Shown here one piece after another: positions 1 to 8,399 of a DNA stretch of 64,000 bases. Where the stretch lies: assembly GCF_010894455.1 (NCBI RefSeq), contig NZ_JAAIXY010000015.1:124001-188000 (forward strand), given 5' to 3'. The notes beneath the pieces are model-generated. The model was not told the DNA's origin, ran no database searches, and was given only the letters and a program-made list of their open reading frames with translations. The translations under genes and the position numbers were made by a program. Source of the DNA: Myxococcus eversor (GTDB taxonomy: Bacteria > Myxococcota > Myxococcia > Myxococcales > Myxococcaceae). Within the stretch, counting starts at the first letter, position 1; each line of letters starts with the position of its first letter.

Positions 1-2
1 AG

Positions 3-296
3 CGCACGCGGGAGATGGGCGTGCGGCTGGCGCTGGGCGCCACGCGCGGTGAGGTGGTGCGGCTGGTGTTCCTCCAGGGCCTGGGTTCGGTGGGCGCGGG
101 CGTGGCGCTGGGCTTCGTGGGAGCGCTCGGGCTGACGCGGGTGGTCTCCAGCATGGTGCGTGGCGTGAGCGCGTTGGACCCGTGGGCCTTCGTCATCGCG
201 CCGCTGGTGCTGCTCGTCGTCGGACTCGTCGCCACGTGGCTGCCGGCGCTTCGCGCGTCGCGCGTGGACCCCATCATCGCGCTCAAGTACGACTGA
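3..296 (+). CDS. ABC transporter permease, C-terminal fragment (MacB/FtsX type)
   Basis: The gene enters from the left edge; only the last 97 codons are present, read from position 3. The fragment opens with the arginine-rich R-T-R-E-M-G-V-R-L-A-L-G-A motif that follows the third transmembrane helix region in MacB/ADOP-type permeases. Two hydrophobic helices follow (around 61-150 and 181-245), and it ends with the usual short tail containing R-A-S-R-V-D-P-I-I-A-L-K. The family forms the membrane half of ABC exporters or mechanotransmission pumps. The substrate cannot be told from this piece, and neither the ATPase partner nor the periplasmic domain is in the window. Confidence 0.85.
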   Translation, partial: RTREMGVRLALGATRGEVVRLVFLQGLGSVGAGVALGFVGALGLTRVVSSMVRGVSALDPWAFVIAPLVLLVVGLVATWLPALRASRVDPIIALKYD

Positions 297-306
297 GCGG
301 CGCGAC

Positions 307-337
307 GGGGCCCACGCGCGAGCCGGGCGTGGGCCCC
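307..337. terminator. Bidirectional hairpin between convergent genes
   Basis: A perfect 11-bp inverted repeat (GGGGCCCACGC and its complement, nine-base loop) lies between the stop of the ABC permease and the stop of the fibrinogen-like lipoprotein gene on the other strand. Its position suits a terminator for both. There is no clear T tract. Confidence 0.6.
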
Positions 338-344
338 GCGTATG

Positions 345-1736
345 TCAGCGGATGGCGAAGCCCCAGGTGTAGGGCGTGCTCCGGTAGCGGCAGGTGATGC
401 CGTCGCTCCAGGCCCAGGTGTTGTCGAGCCTTCCTCCCGCGCAGTACTCGCCCGCGTAGTCAGCCAAGTGTCCTCGGGCCCGGCCCTCGTGGTCATTGTC
501 GCAGGCAATCTCGGGGTAGACGCCGCCTCGCCAGCTGAAGCCCACGCAGCCCATCATGATTTCCGAGCTGGCCGGGCCGTAGGTGCCCTGCTTGAAGGCG
601 ATGCCGGCCGTGCCGATGGCCATGTTGACGGCGGTGTGGGTCCACGTCTGCGCCGGGTAGGTCTGGACGAAGCTCTCGTTGAAGGTGCGGTTGAAGACGC
701 GAATCTCGGTGAAGGGAAGGCAGGCGAGGCCGCGAGACCAGTCCTCGCTCCCCACCGTGCCGCGCGAAGTGAGTCCCAGGCTCGTCTTGGCGGAGGCCGC
801 CTGCCAGCCCGCGACGGTCCACCCGCCACCCGACGTGCTCATGTCGCAGTAGTTCTGCGTGGCGCCGGTGCCGCAGGGATTCAGCGCGTACACGCCGCTG
901 GGCAGGGCGGGGCAGTACTGGTGCAGCAGCCGGCACGAGGCGGGCGCGGCGGTGGGGGACTCGGGGCAGGGCTTGTCGGGGATGCTGGGGCCCGACGGGT
1001 CCGTGCCCGTCACGGGGTTGCTGGTGACGGAGACGATGAGGTCGGAGAAGTTGTTGTTGGCCTGCTCGTGCGCGCGGTCGAAGTCCTCGAAGGCCAGCAC
1101 GCGCCGCTGCGCGCCCGGGTGGTAGAGCGAGACGAGGTGCCGGCGCTGCGAGGCGAGGGGCTCCGGGTTCAGCGCGTCCAGTGAGTAGTAGGTCGTCCGG
1201 CTGTAGTCGACCTGGCCCCAATCCCAGCCGTTGGAGACCAGGAAGAAGCCAATCCGGGTGCCCGCCGGGAAGCGGCCCAGGCGCATGCGGTCACCCGGTG
1301 ACAGCGCGCCTCCGGAGGCCCAGGCCGATGCGTTGCCGAAGACGAGGTGCTTCTGCAGTCCCACCGTCGTGGTGGGAGGGCTGCCCTCCGGATAGGTGAA
1401 GTAGCCGAAGGCGTTGAGGAACGTCGCGGCCTCCGACACGAAGGTCACCCAGACATCCGCCTCCGCGACGACGCGCACGTTGGGGTCGAAGCTGGACGAC
1501 AGGTACTCCGGATGGCGCACCAGGACGGACTGTCCCTCGGGCAGCGCCAGTTGGATATCCTGGAGGAAGTCCGCGGGGAGGCTCTCCGGCGGGGCCTCCT
1601 CCACGGCGGCTCGCGAGGTGGCGAGGGAGGGCGGCGCGGATTCCAGGCCCGCCTCCTCCGAATGACAGCCCCACGCCATCAGCAGACACAACGGTGACAA
1701 CACCCGGCGCACCGGGCGGCACGAAATGAAAGACAT
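345..1736 (-). CDS. Secreted lipoprotein with DUF4114-like and fibrinogen-like domains
   Basis: The protein has 463 residues from the chosen ATG at 1736. This start places a signal peptide ending in the lipobox L-M-A-W-G-C directly at the N-terminus; an upstream in-frame start at 1796 would add 20 residues before it. The middle carries a segment like DUF4114 (E-D-F-D-R-A-H...N-N-F-S-D-L-I-V). The C-terminal third has the fibrinogen-like signature N-Y-C-D-M followed by G-G-G-W-T-V. Fibrinogen-related domains bind carbohydrates or protein partners in other organisms; no enzyme motif is visible. It is probably an outer-membrane or surface lipoprotein, transcribed alone. A purine-rich AGGGAG lies about 12 bases upstream of the start. 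The precise role is unknown. Confidence 0.75.
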   Translation of the reverse strand: MSFISCRPVRRVLSPLCLLMAWGCHSEEAGLESAPPSLATSRAAVEEAPPESLPADFLQDIQLALPEGQSVLVRHPEYLSSSFDPNVRVVAEADVWVTFVSEAATFLNAFGYFTYPEGSPPTTTVGLQKHLVFGNASAWASGGALSPGDRMRLGRFPAGTRIGFFLVSNGWDWGQVDYSRTTYYSLDALNPEPLASQRRHLVSLYHPGAQRRVLAFEDFDRAHEQANNNFSDLIVSVTSNPVTGTDPSGPSIPDKPCPESPTAAPASCRLLHQYCPALPSGVYALNPCGTGATQNYCDMSTSGGGWTVAGWQAASAKTSLGLTSRGTVGSEDWSRGLACLPFTEIRVFNRTFNESFVQTYPAQTWTHTAVNMAIGTAGIAFKQGTYGPASSEIMMGCVGFSWRGGVYPEIACDNDHEGRARGHLADYAGEYCAGGRLDNTWAWSDGITCRYRSTPYTWGFAIR

Positions 1737-1837
1737 GTCAGGGGACTCCCTGGAGGGAAGGGATGGCTCCGCGAGAGCCCCTGGATTGAATGGCAAACTT
1801 CGCGTGCCAGCAACTCCAGCCGCGAATGGAGACGATG

Positions 1838-3769
1838 CTAGGTCAGGCCGGCCGCGAGGTCCTGGAGGACCTGCCAGCGCGCGTAGAGGCGGTCGATGTC
1901 GGCGATGGCCGCGTCCAGCTCCTTCTGCACCTCCGCCACCTTGCCGCTCTTGCTGTAGATGGTCGGGTCGGCGAGCTGGGCCTCCAGGTCCGCCTTGCGC
2001 GTCTCGGCCACTTCGATGGTGGCCTCCATGCCGTCCAGCTCTCGCTGGTCCTTGTAGGAGAGCTTGACTGCCTTGCGCGCCTCCGGCTTCGCCGCGGGAG
2101 GAGGGGCGACGACGGGGGCGGGCTCGTCCTTCTTCGGCGCGCCCTTCGCGGCCATGGCATCCGACTGCTCCTTCAGCCGCCGGTACATCGCGTAGTTGCC
2201 CTCGTAGCGCGTGACGCGGCCGTTGCCGTCGAACGTCACGATGCTGGTGGCCACCTTGTCGAGGAAGTACCGGTCGTGCGTGACGAGCAGCGTGCTGCCA
2301 CCGAAGTCCAAGAGCAGCCGCTCCAGCACGTTGAGCGTGACGATGTCCAAATCGTTCGTGGGCTCGTCCAGCACCAGCACGTTGGCGCCCTCCAGGAACA
2401 GGCGCGCCAGGAGCAGCCGGTTGCGCTCGCCGCCCGACAGCGCCTTCACCTTCATCCGCTGCATGGGCACGGGGAAGAGCAGGTCGTCCAGGTAGTCGCG
2501 CAGGGCGACTTTCTGGTCGCCCAGGTCCACCCAGTCCTCGCCCTGCGAGGCCGCGTCGTACACCGTCATCTCCGGGTCCAACTGCGCCCGGTTCTGGTCG
2601 TAGTACGCGACCTTGGTGTTCTTCCCGATGACGAGCTTGCCGCCGTCCGGAGGCAGCTCCCCCAGGATGACGCGCAGGAAGGTCGTCTTGCCCACGCCGT
2701 TGGGGCCGACGAGGCCCACGCGCTCACCGCGCTGGAGCCGGAAGTCCACGCCCTGCAGCACCTTGCGCTCGCCGAAGGACTTCTGGAGTCCCTCCGACTC
2801 GATGACGGTGTGGCCCAGCCGGGGCGCGGCAATCACACGCAGGTCGGCGACCTTGGGGCGCTGGAAGCCCTTCTCCGCCATCAGCTTCTGCGCCCGGTCG
2901 ATGCGCGACTTGCTCTTGGTGCGCCGCGCCTCGGGGCCCCGGCGCAGCCAGGCGACCTCCTGGGCAATCCACCGCTCGCGCTTGTGCTGCGAGACTTCGG
3001 CGTTCTCCTGCGCCACCAGCTTCTGCTCCAGGTACGCCTGGTAGTTGCCCGGATAGGACGTGACCCCGCCGCCCGGCTGGATTTCGACGATGCGGTCCAC
3101 CAGCCCGTCCAGGAAGTACCGGTCGTGCGTGACGAGCAGGAGCGAGCCGGGCAGCTTGTCCAGCTCCTCCTCCAGCCAGTCCACCGTGTCCGCGTCCAGA
3201 TGGTTGGTGGGCTCGTCCAACAGCAGCATGTCGGGCCGCGTGAGGAGCGCCCGGGCAATGGCCACGCGCTTGCGCAGGCCGCCGGACAGCTGCGCCACCG
3301 GCCGGTCCCAATCCTTCACGCCCAGCCTGTCGAGCAGCGTCTTGGCGTGGTGCTCGGTGTCCCAGCCGCCCAGCTGTTCGATTCGGTCCGACACCACGGC
3401 CAACTGCTCCATCAGCTTCTCGTGGGCCTCCGGGGGGGAGGCCTCCAGCTTCCGCGCGAGCTCCGCCTGGGCGGCCATCGCCTCGCGCAGCGGGCCCTGG
3501 GCCACGGACAGCTCGGAGGCCACCGTGGCGCCCTCGGCGAACTCCGGCTCCTGGGGCAGGTAGGTGACGCGGGCGCCCCGGCGCAGCTGCAACTCGCCCG
3601 TGTCGGGCTTGGCGGCCCCGGCGAGAATCTTCATCAGGGACGTCTTGCCCGAGCCATTCACGCCCACCAGGCCCACGCGCTCACCCTCTTCGATGGTGAC
3701 GGTGAGGCCCTGGAAGACGGTGCGACTGCCGAAGCTGAGCTGGACGTTGGCGGCGCGAAGCAGCGTCAC
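1838..3769 (-). CDS. uup: ABC-F family ATPase, Uup type
   Basis: This soluble protein of 643 residues has two ABC domains and no membrane helices. The first Walker A is G-V-N-G-S-G-K-T with signature L-S-G-G-L and Walker B ending L-L-L-D-E-P-T-N-H-L-D. The second is G-P-N-G-V-G-K-T with L-S-G-G-E-R and L-V-L-D-E-P-T-N-D-L-D. A charged C-terminal helical region (about the last 75 residues) matches the coiled-coil domain that marks Uup. ABC-F proteins act on the ribosome, and Uup also affects DNA branch migration and transposon excision. The start is taken as GTG 3769 because an AGGAG lies 10 bases upstream; a longer frame to 3808 would run through the fusA terminator. It lies downstream of fusA on the same strand but is separated from it by a hairpin. 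Confidence 0.9.
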   Translation of the reverse strand: MTLLRAANVQLSFGSRTVFQGLTVTIEEGERVGLVGVNGSGKTSLMKILAGAAKPDTGELQLRRGARVTYLPQEPEFAEGATVASELSVAQGPLREAMAAQAELARKLEASPPEAHEKLMEQLAVVSDRIEQLGGWDTEHHAKTLLDRLGVKDWDRPVAQLSGGLRKRVAIARALLTRPDMLLLDEPTNHLDADTVDWLEEELDKLPGSLLLVTHDRYFLDGLVDRIVEIQPGGGVTSYPGNYQAYLEQKLVAQENAEVSQHKRERWIAQEVAWLRRGPEARRTKSKSRIDRAQKLMAEKGFQRPKVADLRVIAAPRLGHTVIESEGLQKSFGERKVLQGVDFRLQRGERVGLVGPNGVGKTTFLRVILGELPPDGGKLVIGKNTKVAYYDQNRAQLDPEMTVYDAASQGEDWVDLGDQKVALRDYLDDLLFPVPMQRMKVKALSGGERNRLLLARLFLEGANVLVLDEPTNDLDIVTLNVLERLLLDFGGSTLLVTHDRYFLDKVATSIVTFDGNGRVTRYEGNYAMYRRLKEQSDAMAAKGAPKKDEPAPVVAPPPAAKPEARKAVKLSYKDQRELDGMEATIEVAETRKADLEAQLADPTIYSKSGKVAEVQKELDAAIADIDRLYARWQVLQDLAAGLT

Positions 3770-3794
3770 GGTGTTCTGACTCCTGAAAAGGCGA

Positions 3795-3824
3795 AAGGCG
3801 CCCCTCACTGATGAGGAGCGCCTT
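3795..3824 (-). terminator. Rho-independent-like terminator of fusA
   Basis: The inverted repeat AAGGCGC/GCGCCTT has inner arms CCTCA/TGAGG and a four-base loop. On the minus strand it is followed by a T-rich stretch containing TTTC and TTTTC. It lies between the fusA stop and the start of the uup-like gene. Confidence 0.7.
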
Positions 3825-3855
3825 CCTTACAACCTCGACGTCGCGGTGGCGCGGA

Positions 3856-5970
3856 CTACTTGCGCGCCGCCTGCTCGGCCGCGAGCTTCTCCTTGTACTG
3901 CGCCATCAGGGCCTCGGCCTCGTTGCGCGGCACCGGCGTGTACTTGGCGAACTCCATGGTGAACTCGCCCTTGCCCTGCGTCGCGGAGCGAAGGTCCGTG
4001 GAGTAGCCGAACATCGCGTTCAGCGGAACCTCGGCCACCGCGGTCACCTGGCCCTCGGCCGTCTCCGTGGAGAGGATGGTGCCACGGCGCTGGTTGAGCT
4101 GACCGACGACGGAGCCCTGGAAGTCCTCGGGCGCGGTGACCTCCACCTTCATCATCGGCTCGAGGATGATGGCCTTGGCGGCGGCGTAGCCCTCGCGGAA
4201 GCCCATGATGGCGGCCGTCTTGAACGCCATTTCGGACGAGTCGACCGCGTGGAACGCGCCGTCGTTGATGACCACGCGCAACCCGACGACGGGGAAGCCG
4301 ATGAGGCTGCCCTTCTTGATGGCCTCGTTGAAGCCCTTCTCGCACGCGGGGATGAACTCGCGGGGAATCGAGCCACCGACGATGTCATCCACGAACTCGT
4401 ACTGCTGCACCGCGTCCGCGGGCAGCGGCTCGATGTAGCCGCACACGCGCGCGAACTGACCGGAGCCGCCGGTCTGCTTCTTGTGCGTGTAGAAGAACTC
4501 GCCCTTCTGGCTGATGGTCTCGCGGTAGGCCACCTGCGGCTTGCCGGCCTGGACCTCGCACTGGTACTCGCGCTTCATGCGCTCGATGTAGATCTCCAGG
4601 TGCAGCTCACCCATGCCGCGGATGATGGTCTGCCCGGACTCTTCATCGCGGTGCACGCGGAAGGTGGGGTCTTCCTTCGTGAAGCGGTTGAGCGCCTTGG
4701 AGAAGTTGGCCAGGGTGGAGCGGTCCTTGGGCGACACGGCGAGCGAAATCACCGCGTCCGGGACGTGCATGGACGTCATCGTGTAGTTCACCGTTCCATC
4801 GGTGAACGTGTCGCCGGAGGCGCACTCGACGCCGAACAGCGCGACGATGTCGCCGGCCGTCGCGTCGTTGATGTCGTCCATCTTGTTGGAGTTCATCCGG
4901 ACGATGCGCGGGACCTTGACCTTCTTCTGGTTCACCTGGTTGAAGATGAAGTCGCCCTTGGTGACGCGGCCCTGGTAGATGCGCATGTACGTCAGCTGCC
5001 CGTAGCGGCCGTCTTCCAGCTTGAACGCCAGACCGACGAAAGGCTTCTCCGGGTCGGACTCGAGGATGACCTTCGCCTCGTTGTTCTTCTGGTCCAGCGC
5101 CTCGTTGGTCGCCTCCTTGGGGTTCGGGAGGAAACCGCAGACCGCGTTCAGGAGCAGCTGCACGCCCTTGTTCTTGTAGGCGGAGCCGCACATGACCGGC
5201 GTCATCTTCAGGGCGATGGTGGCCCGGCGGACGGCGGCGGTGATCATCTCGTTCGGGATGGCGGCGTCGGACAGGAACAGCTCACCGAGCTGGTCGTCGA
5301 CCTCGGCCACGCCTTCGATCATCTGCTGACGACGGACCTTGGCCTCGTCCAGCATCTCGGCGGGGATCTCCTCCTCGCGGACGACTTCGCCGTTCTCACC
5401 GTCGAAGTAGAACGCCTTCATCTGGATGAGGTCGATGAGGCCCTTGAAGCGGTCCTCGGCGCCGATGGGGTACTGGAGCTTCACCGGATGGTGGTTCAGC
5501 TTCTCCTTCAGCTGAGCGGCCACGCGGTCATAGTTCGCGCCGGCGCGGTCCATCTTGTTGACGAACGCGATGCGCGGAACGCGGTAGCGCTTCATCTGCC
5601 GGTCCACGGTGATGGACTGGGACTGGACGCCCGACACGGAACAGAGGACGAGGATGGCGCCGTCCAGAACGCGCAGGGAGCGCTCCACCTCGATGGTGAA
5701 GTCCACGTGTCCCGGCGTGTCGATGAGGTTGATGTTGAACTCACCCCACATCGCGTACGTCGCGGCGGACTGGATGGTGATGCCCTTCTCACGCTCCAGA
5801 TCCATCGAGTCCATGACCGCGCCCACGCCGTCCTTGCCGCGGACCTCGTGGATCTCATGGATCTTGCCCGTATAGAACAGGATGCGCTCGGAGAGCGTCG
5901 TCTTGCCCGAGTCGATATGGGCAGAGATACCAATGTTACGAATCTTGTCGATGGGTGCGTTGGCGGCCAC
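3856..5970 (-). CDS. fusA: Translation elongation factor G (mitochondrial EFG1-like type)
   Basis: This is a full-length EF-G of 704 residues. It is a ribosomal translocase GTPase with the G domain (P-loop A-H-I-D-S-G-K-T-T near residues 17-25, D-T-P-G-H-V-D-F, N-K-M-D), domain II, and domains III-V. The P-loop has Ser where most bacterial EF-Gs have Ala. The run around residues 40-70 (G-K-D-G-V-G-A-V-M-D-S-M-D-L-E-R) resembles mitochondrial EFG1 (GFM1) and the spdEFG group of spirochaetes, planctomycetes and delta-proteobacteria. The start codon is GTG at 5970, with AAGGA seven bases upstream. No rpsL or rpsG is adjacent, so this is not the str-operon copy. A second EF-G elsewhere in the genome is likely but not seen. 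Confidence 0.95.
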   Translation of the reverse strand: MAANAPIDKIRNIGISAHIDSGKTTLSERILFYTGKIHEIHEVRGKDGVGAVMDSMDLEREKGITIQSAATYAMWGEFNINLIDTPGHVDFTIEVERSLRVLDGAILVLCSVSGVQSQSITVDRQMKRYRVPRIAFVNKMDRAGANYDRVAAQLKEKLNHHPVKLQYPIGAEDRFKGLIDLIQMKAFYFDGENGEVVREEEIPAEMLDEAKVRRQQMIEGVAEVDDQLGELFLSDAAIPNEMITAAVRRATIALKMTPVMCGSAYKNKGVQLLLNAVCGFLPNPKEATNEALDQKNNEAKVILESDPEKPFVGLAFKLEDGRYGQLTYMRIYQGRVTKGDFIFNQVNQKKVKVPRIVRMNSNKMDDINDATAGDIVALFGVECASGDTFTDGTVNYTMTSMHVPDAVISLAVSPKDRSTLANFSKALNRFTKEDPTFRVHRDEESGQTIIRGMGELHLEIYIERMKREYQCEVQAGKPQVAYRETISQKGEFFYTHKKQTGGSGQFARVCGYIEPLPADAVQQYEFVDDIVGGSIPREFIPACEKGFNEAIKKGSLIGFPVVGLRVVINDGAFHAVDSSEMAFKTAAIMGFREGYAAAKAIILEPMMKVEVTAPEDFQGSVVGQLNQRRGTILSTETAEGQVTAVAEVPLNAMFGYSTDLRSATQGKGEFTMEFAKYTPVPRNEAEALMAQYKEKLAAEQAARK

Positions 5971-6089
5971 GATCCGGTCCTTCTTTTCTTGAAAGTGCCT
6001 GAGGGAACAGAGCAGGCGGGGCCCTTACTTCCCACGGGACTTGGTTTCCAGCCAAATCCGCATGAGGGTGAGGTCTGTTACTCTCACCT

Positions 6090-6118
6090 TTGCCTACAAA
6101 TCGGGCTCCACCTTATAT
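6090..6118 (+). promoter_or_regulatory. Candidate sigma-70 promoter for the SnoaL-like gene
   Basis: TTGCCT and TTATAT are separated by 17 bases. They lie 65 bases upstream of the ATG at 6183, in the AT-richest stretch of the fusA/SnoaL divergent region. Confidence 0.4.
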
Positions 6119-6182
6119 ACAGGGCAGCGCGGGCGCGCGCAGGTTCGCGGGCTCGGCTGAATTCTTTCGAGGGTTTCCAACC

Positions 6183-6545
6183 ATGACTGCGAGCGAAAAC
6201 TTCTCCGTGGCCAGAGCCTGGCTGCACGCCTTCAACGCCCATGACGTGGAGGCGCTGGTGGCGCTGTACGCCGAGGATTGTACCCACACCTCGCCCAAGA
6301 TTCGGGTGCTGCATCCGGAGACGGGGGGGCTCTTGGTGGGCCGGCCGGCCCTGGCGAAGTGGTGGAGGGAGGCCATCGCCCGGCTGCCTGGCCTGCGCTA
6401 CGAGGAGACGGCGCTGACGGCGGACGGAGAGCGCGTCTTCATGGAGTACCTGCGCCATGCGCCGGGTGAGGCGCCCATGCCGGTGGCGGAGGTGCTGGAG
6501 GTGCGCGGGGGCCGGATTGTCGCCTCGCGCGTGTACCACGGTTGA
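6183..6545 (+). CDS. SnoaL-like (NTF2-fold) polyketide cyclase/ketosteroid isomerase family protein
   Basis: This small protein of 120 residues fits the SnoaL/NTF2 cone fold in length and layout. It starts with an amphipathic helix (A-W-L-H-A-F-N-A-H-D-V-E-A-L), then the loop Y-A-E-D-C-T-H, then strands ending E-V-L-E-V-R-G-G-R-I. Members are small hydrolases, isomerases or binding proteins. The ligand cannot be inferred. The start at 6183 was chosen because the N-terminal helix begins right there; a longer frame from 6090 would overlap the promoter region. It is divergent from fusA and probably monocistronic. Confidence 0.75.
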   Translation: MTASENFSVARAWLHAFNAHDVEALVALYAEDCTHTSPKIRVLHPETGGLLVGRPALAKWWREAIARLPGLRYEETALTADGERVFMEYLRHAPGEAPMPVAEVLEVRGGRIVASRVYHG

Positions 6546-6600
6546 AACGGCCGCTGGCCCCGGGGAATGGGTTAGGGTGGCGCGGCCCAGGAGGATGGAC

Positions 6601-6936
6601 GTGGCGACGAACCCCAGCGCATTCGACAAGGACTTCGGCTACCTGCTCCCCTTCCTGGACAAGGTGGCCGCCGCCGCGGCCGGGCTGCCGGAGGGCTCCG
6701 CCCGCGAGGAGCTGACGCGGCTGATGGCGGAGGAGAAGGTCCGCTGGCAGCGCGTCCAGGAGCTCCTGCGCGGTGCCTCCGGGAAGGCCGTGGAGTCTGG
6801 CGCCGCGACGCGCGCGCTGGCCCGGGCCTCCGCGGACGAGGTCCACGAGACGGCGCCGAGCCCCTCGGGGCTCACCGTGGGCAGCCTGAAGAGCGTGGGG
6901 AGCGTGGGGAATGTGAATCCCCCGCGCCGCCGCTGA
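6601..6936 (+). CDS. Hypothetical protein, alanine- and charge-rich
   Basis: The protein has 111 residues and no domain I recognise. The N-terminal half is predicted helical (F-L-D-K-V-A-A-A-A-A-G-L and L-M-A-E-E-K-V-R-W-Q-R-V), and the C-terminus is a Ser/Gly-rich tail ending in Arg. The GTG at 6601 is preferred because a perfect AGGAGG lies six bases upstream; the in-frame ATG at 6595 would sit right against that Shine-Dalgarno sequence. No signal peptide or membrane segment is seen. It converges with sthA, leaving only seven bases between the two stops. Confidence 0.6.
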   Translation: MATNPSAFDKDFGYLLPFLDKVAAAAAGLPEGSAREELTRLMAEEKVRWQRVQELLRGASGKAVESGAATRALARASADEVHETAPSPSGLTVGSLKSVGSVGNVNPPRRR

Positions 6937-6943
6937 AGCGGCT

Positions 6944-8350
6944 TCAGCCGGTGCCGCGCTTGAGGTGGTCCAACGCGTCGAACGTGGCCGCTTTGTAGGC
7001 CTCCGACAGCGTCGGGTAGTTGAAGCAGGTCTCGACGAAGAGGCGCGCGGTGGAGCCGGTGAGCATCGCCACCAGGCCCACGTGGATCAGCTCCGAGGCC
7101 TGCTCTCCGATGACATGCACGCCCAGCAGCTTCAGGCTCTCGCGGTGGAAGAGCAGCTTCAGGAGGCCGTACATCTCGCCGATGATCTGCCCGCGCGGGT
7201 TGGTGGCGAAGGCGGCGCGGCCGGCCACGTACGGCACCTTCTTCGCGCGCAGGCCCTCTTCCGTCTCCCCGGCCATGGAGACCTCGGGGATGGTGTAGAT
7301 GCCGTAGGGCAGCACCGTGGCCAGGGCCTGCGGGCCCTCCAGGGTGAAGGCGTGCTCCACCGCGATTCGCGCCTGGTCCATGGAGGTGGAGGCCAGGGCG
7401 GGAAAGCCGATGACGTCGCCCACCGCGTAGATGTGGGGCAGCGCCGTCTGGAAGGTGGGGCCCACCTCCACCTGGCCGCGAGCGCCCAGCTTCACGCCGA
7501 TGTCCTGCAACCCCAGGCCCGTGGTGTTCGCCGAGCGGCCGGAGGCCACCAGCACCTGGTCCGCGTCCACCTCCTCGCCCGAGGAGAGCGTCAGGCGGAT
7601 GGGCGCCTCGCCCCCGGCGGGCACGTCCACCTTCTCCACCGTCTGGCCGAAGCGCAGGTGGATGCCGAGCGCCTCCATGCGCTGGGCGAGCAGCGCGGAG
7701 ATTTCGTCGTCGAGGAAGGAGAGGAGCTCGGGCTTCACCTCCACCAGCGTCACGGGGATGCCCAGCGCGGCGAACATGCACGCGTACTCGCAGCCGATGA
7801 CGCCGCCGCCCACGACGACGAGTGAGCTGGGCAGCCGGCCAATCTCCAGCACCTCGTCCGAGTCATGCACGCGCACGTCGCCGAAGGGGTACAGCGGCGG
7901 CCTGTACGGCGACGAGCCGGTGGCGATGAGGATGACGGAGCCGGTGAGGCGCAGGTCTTCCGCGCCCGGGCGGCTCACCCGCACGGTGTGCGAGTCCACG
8001 AACGAGCCGACCCCCTGAATCACCTGGACGCCATGCGACTGGAGGTTGTGGCCGATGCGCTCGCGCTCCATGCCCTTCACGCGGCGCTCGCGATAGAGGA
8101 AGTCGGAGACGGTGGCCGCGTGGCGCAGCGTCGTCTCCACGCTGTAGAGGCCCCGGGCCTTGAGGCCGGAGAGGTGCAGCGCCGTCTCCCGCAGCGTCTT
8201 CGAGGGCAGGGTGCCCGTGTTCGCCGCCGTGCCTCCCAGCACGGGCTCGCGCTCCACCACCGCGACACGCTTGCCCGCCATCGCCGCCTGCACCGCGCCC
8301 CACTCGCCGGCCGGCCCGGAGCCAATCACCACCAGGTCAAAGTCCACCAT
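6944..8350 (-). CDS. sthA: Soluble pyridine nucleotide transhydrogenase-like flavoprotein (SthA family)
   Basis: The protein has 468 residues and belongs to the class I pyridine nucleotide-disulfide oxidoreductase fold. FAD binding is shown by G-S-G-P-A-G-E near residues 10-16. The NAD(P) site is V-V-G-G-G-V-I-G-C-E-Y. The second FAD motif is I-Y-A-V-G-D-V-I-G, and the C-terminal dimerisation domain has the H-V-I-G-E region. The active-site loop reads G-G-T-A-A-N-T-G-T-L-P-S-K, so both redox cysteines of dihydrolipoamide dehydrogenase are missing. This points to a transhydrogenase (NADPH + NAD+ exchange) rather than an Lpd. The start at 8350 puts the first strand at residue 3; an upstream extension to 8416 is unlikely. 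Confidence 0.85.
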   Translation of the reverse strand: MVDFDLVVIGSGPAGEWGAVQAAMAGKRVAVVEREPVLGGTAANTGTLPSKTLRETALHLSGLKARGLYSVETTLRHAATVSDFLYRERRVKGMERERIGHNLQSHGVQVIQGVGSFVDSHTVRVSRPGAEDLRLTGSVILIATGSSPYRPPLYPFGDVRVHDSDEVLEIGRLPSSLVVVGGGVIGCEYACMFAALGIPVTLVEVKPELLSFLDDEISALLAQRMEALGIHLRFGQTVEKVDVPAGGEAPIRLTLSSGEEVDADQVLVASGRSANTTGLGLQDIGVKLGARGQVEVGPTFQTALPHIYAVGDVIGFPALASTSMDQARIAVEHAFTLEGPQALATVLPYGIYTIPEVSMAGETEEGLRAKKVPYVAGRAAFATNPRGQIIGEMYGLLKLLFHRESLKLLGVHVIGEQASELIHVGLVAMLTGSTARLFVETCFNYPTLSEAYKAATFDALDHLKRGTG

Positions 8351-8399
8351 GGGGCGAAGGTACGCGAGGCCACGCGCCCTTTGAAGTCGAACCCGTCTG

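Noticed and set aside
3811..6186. Plus-strand open frame of 791 codons opposite fusA
   Set aside because: It is antisense to a certain fusA; the translation has no recognisable domain and is His/Arg/Leu-rich, typical of complement frames.
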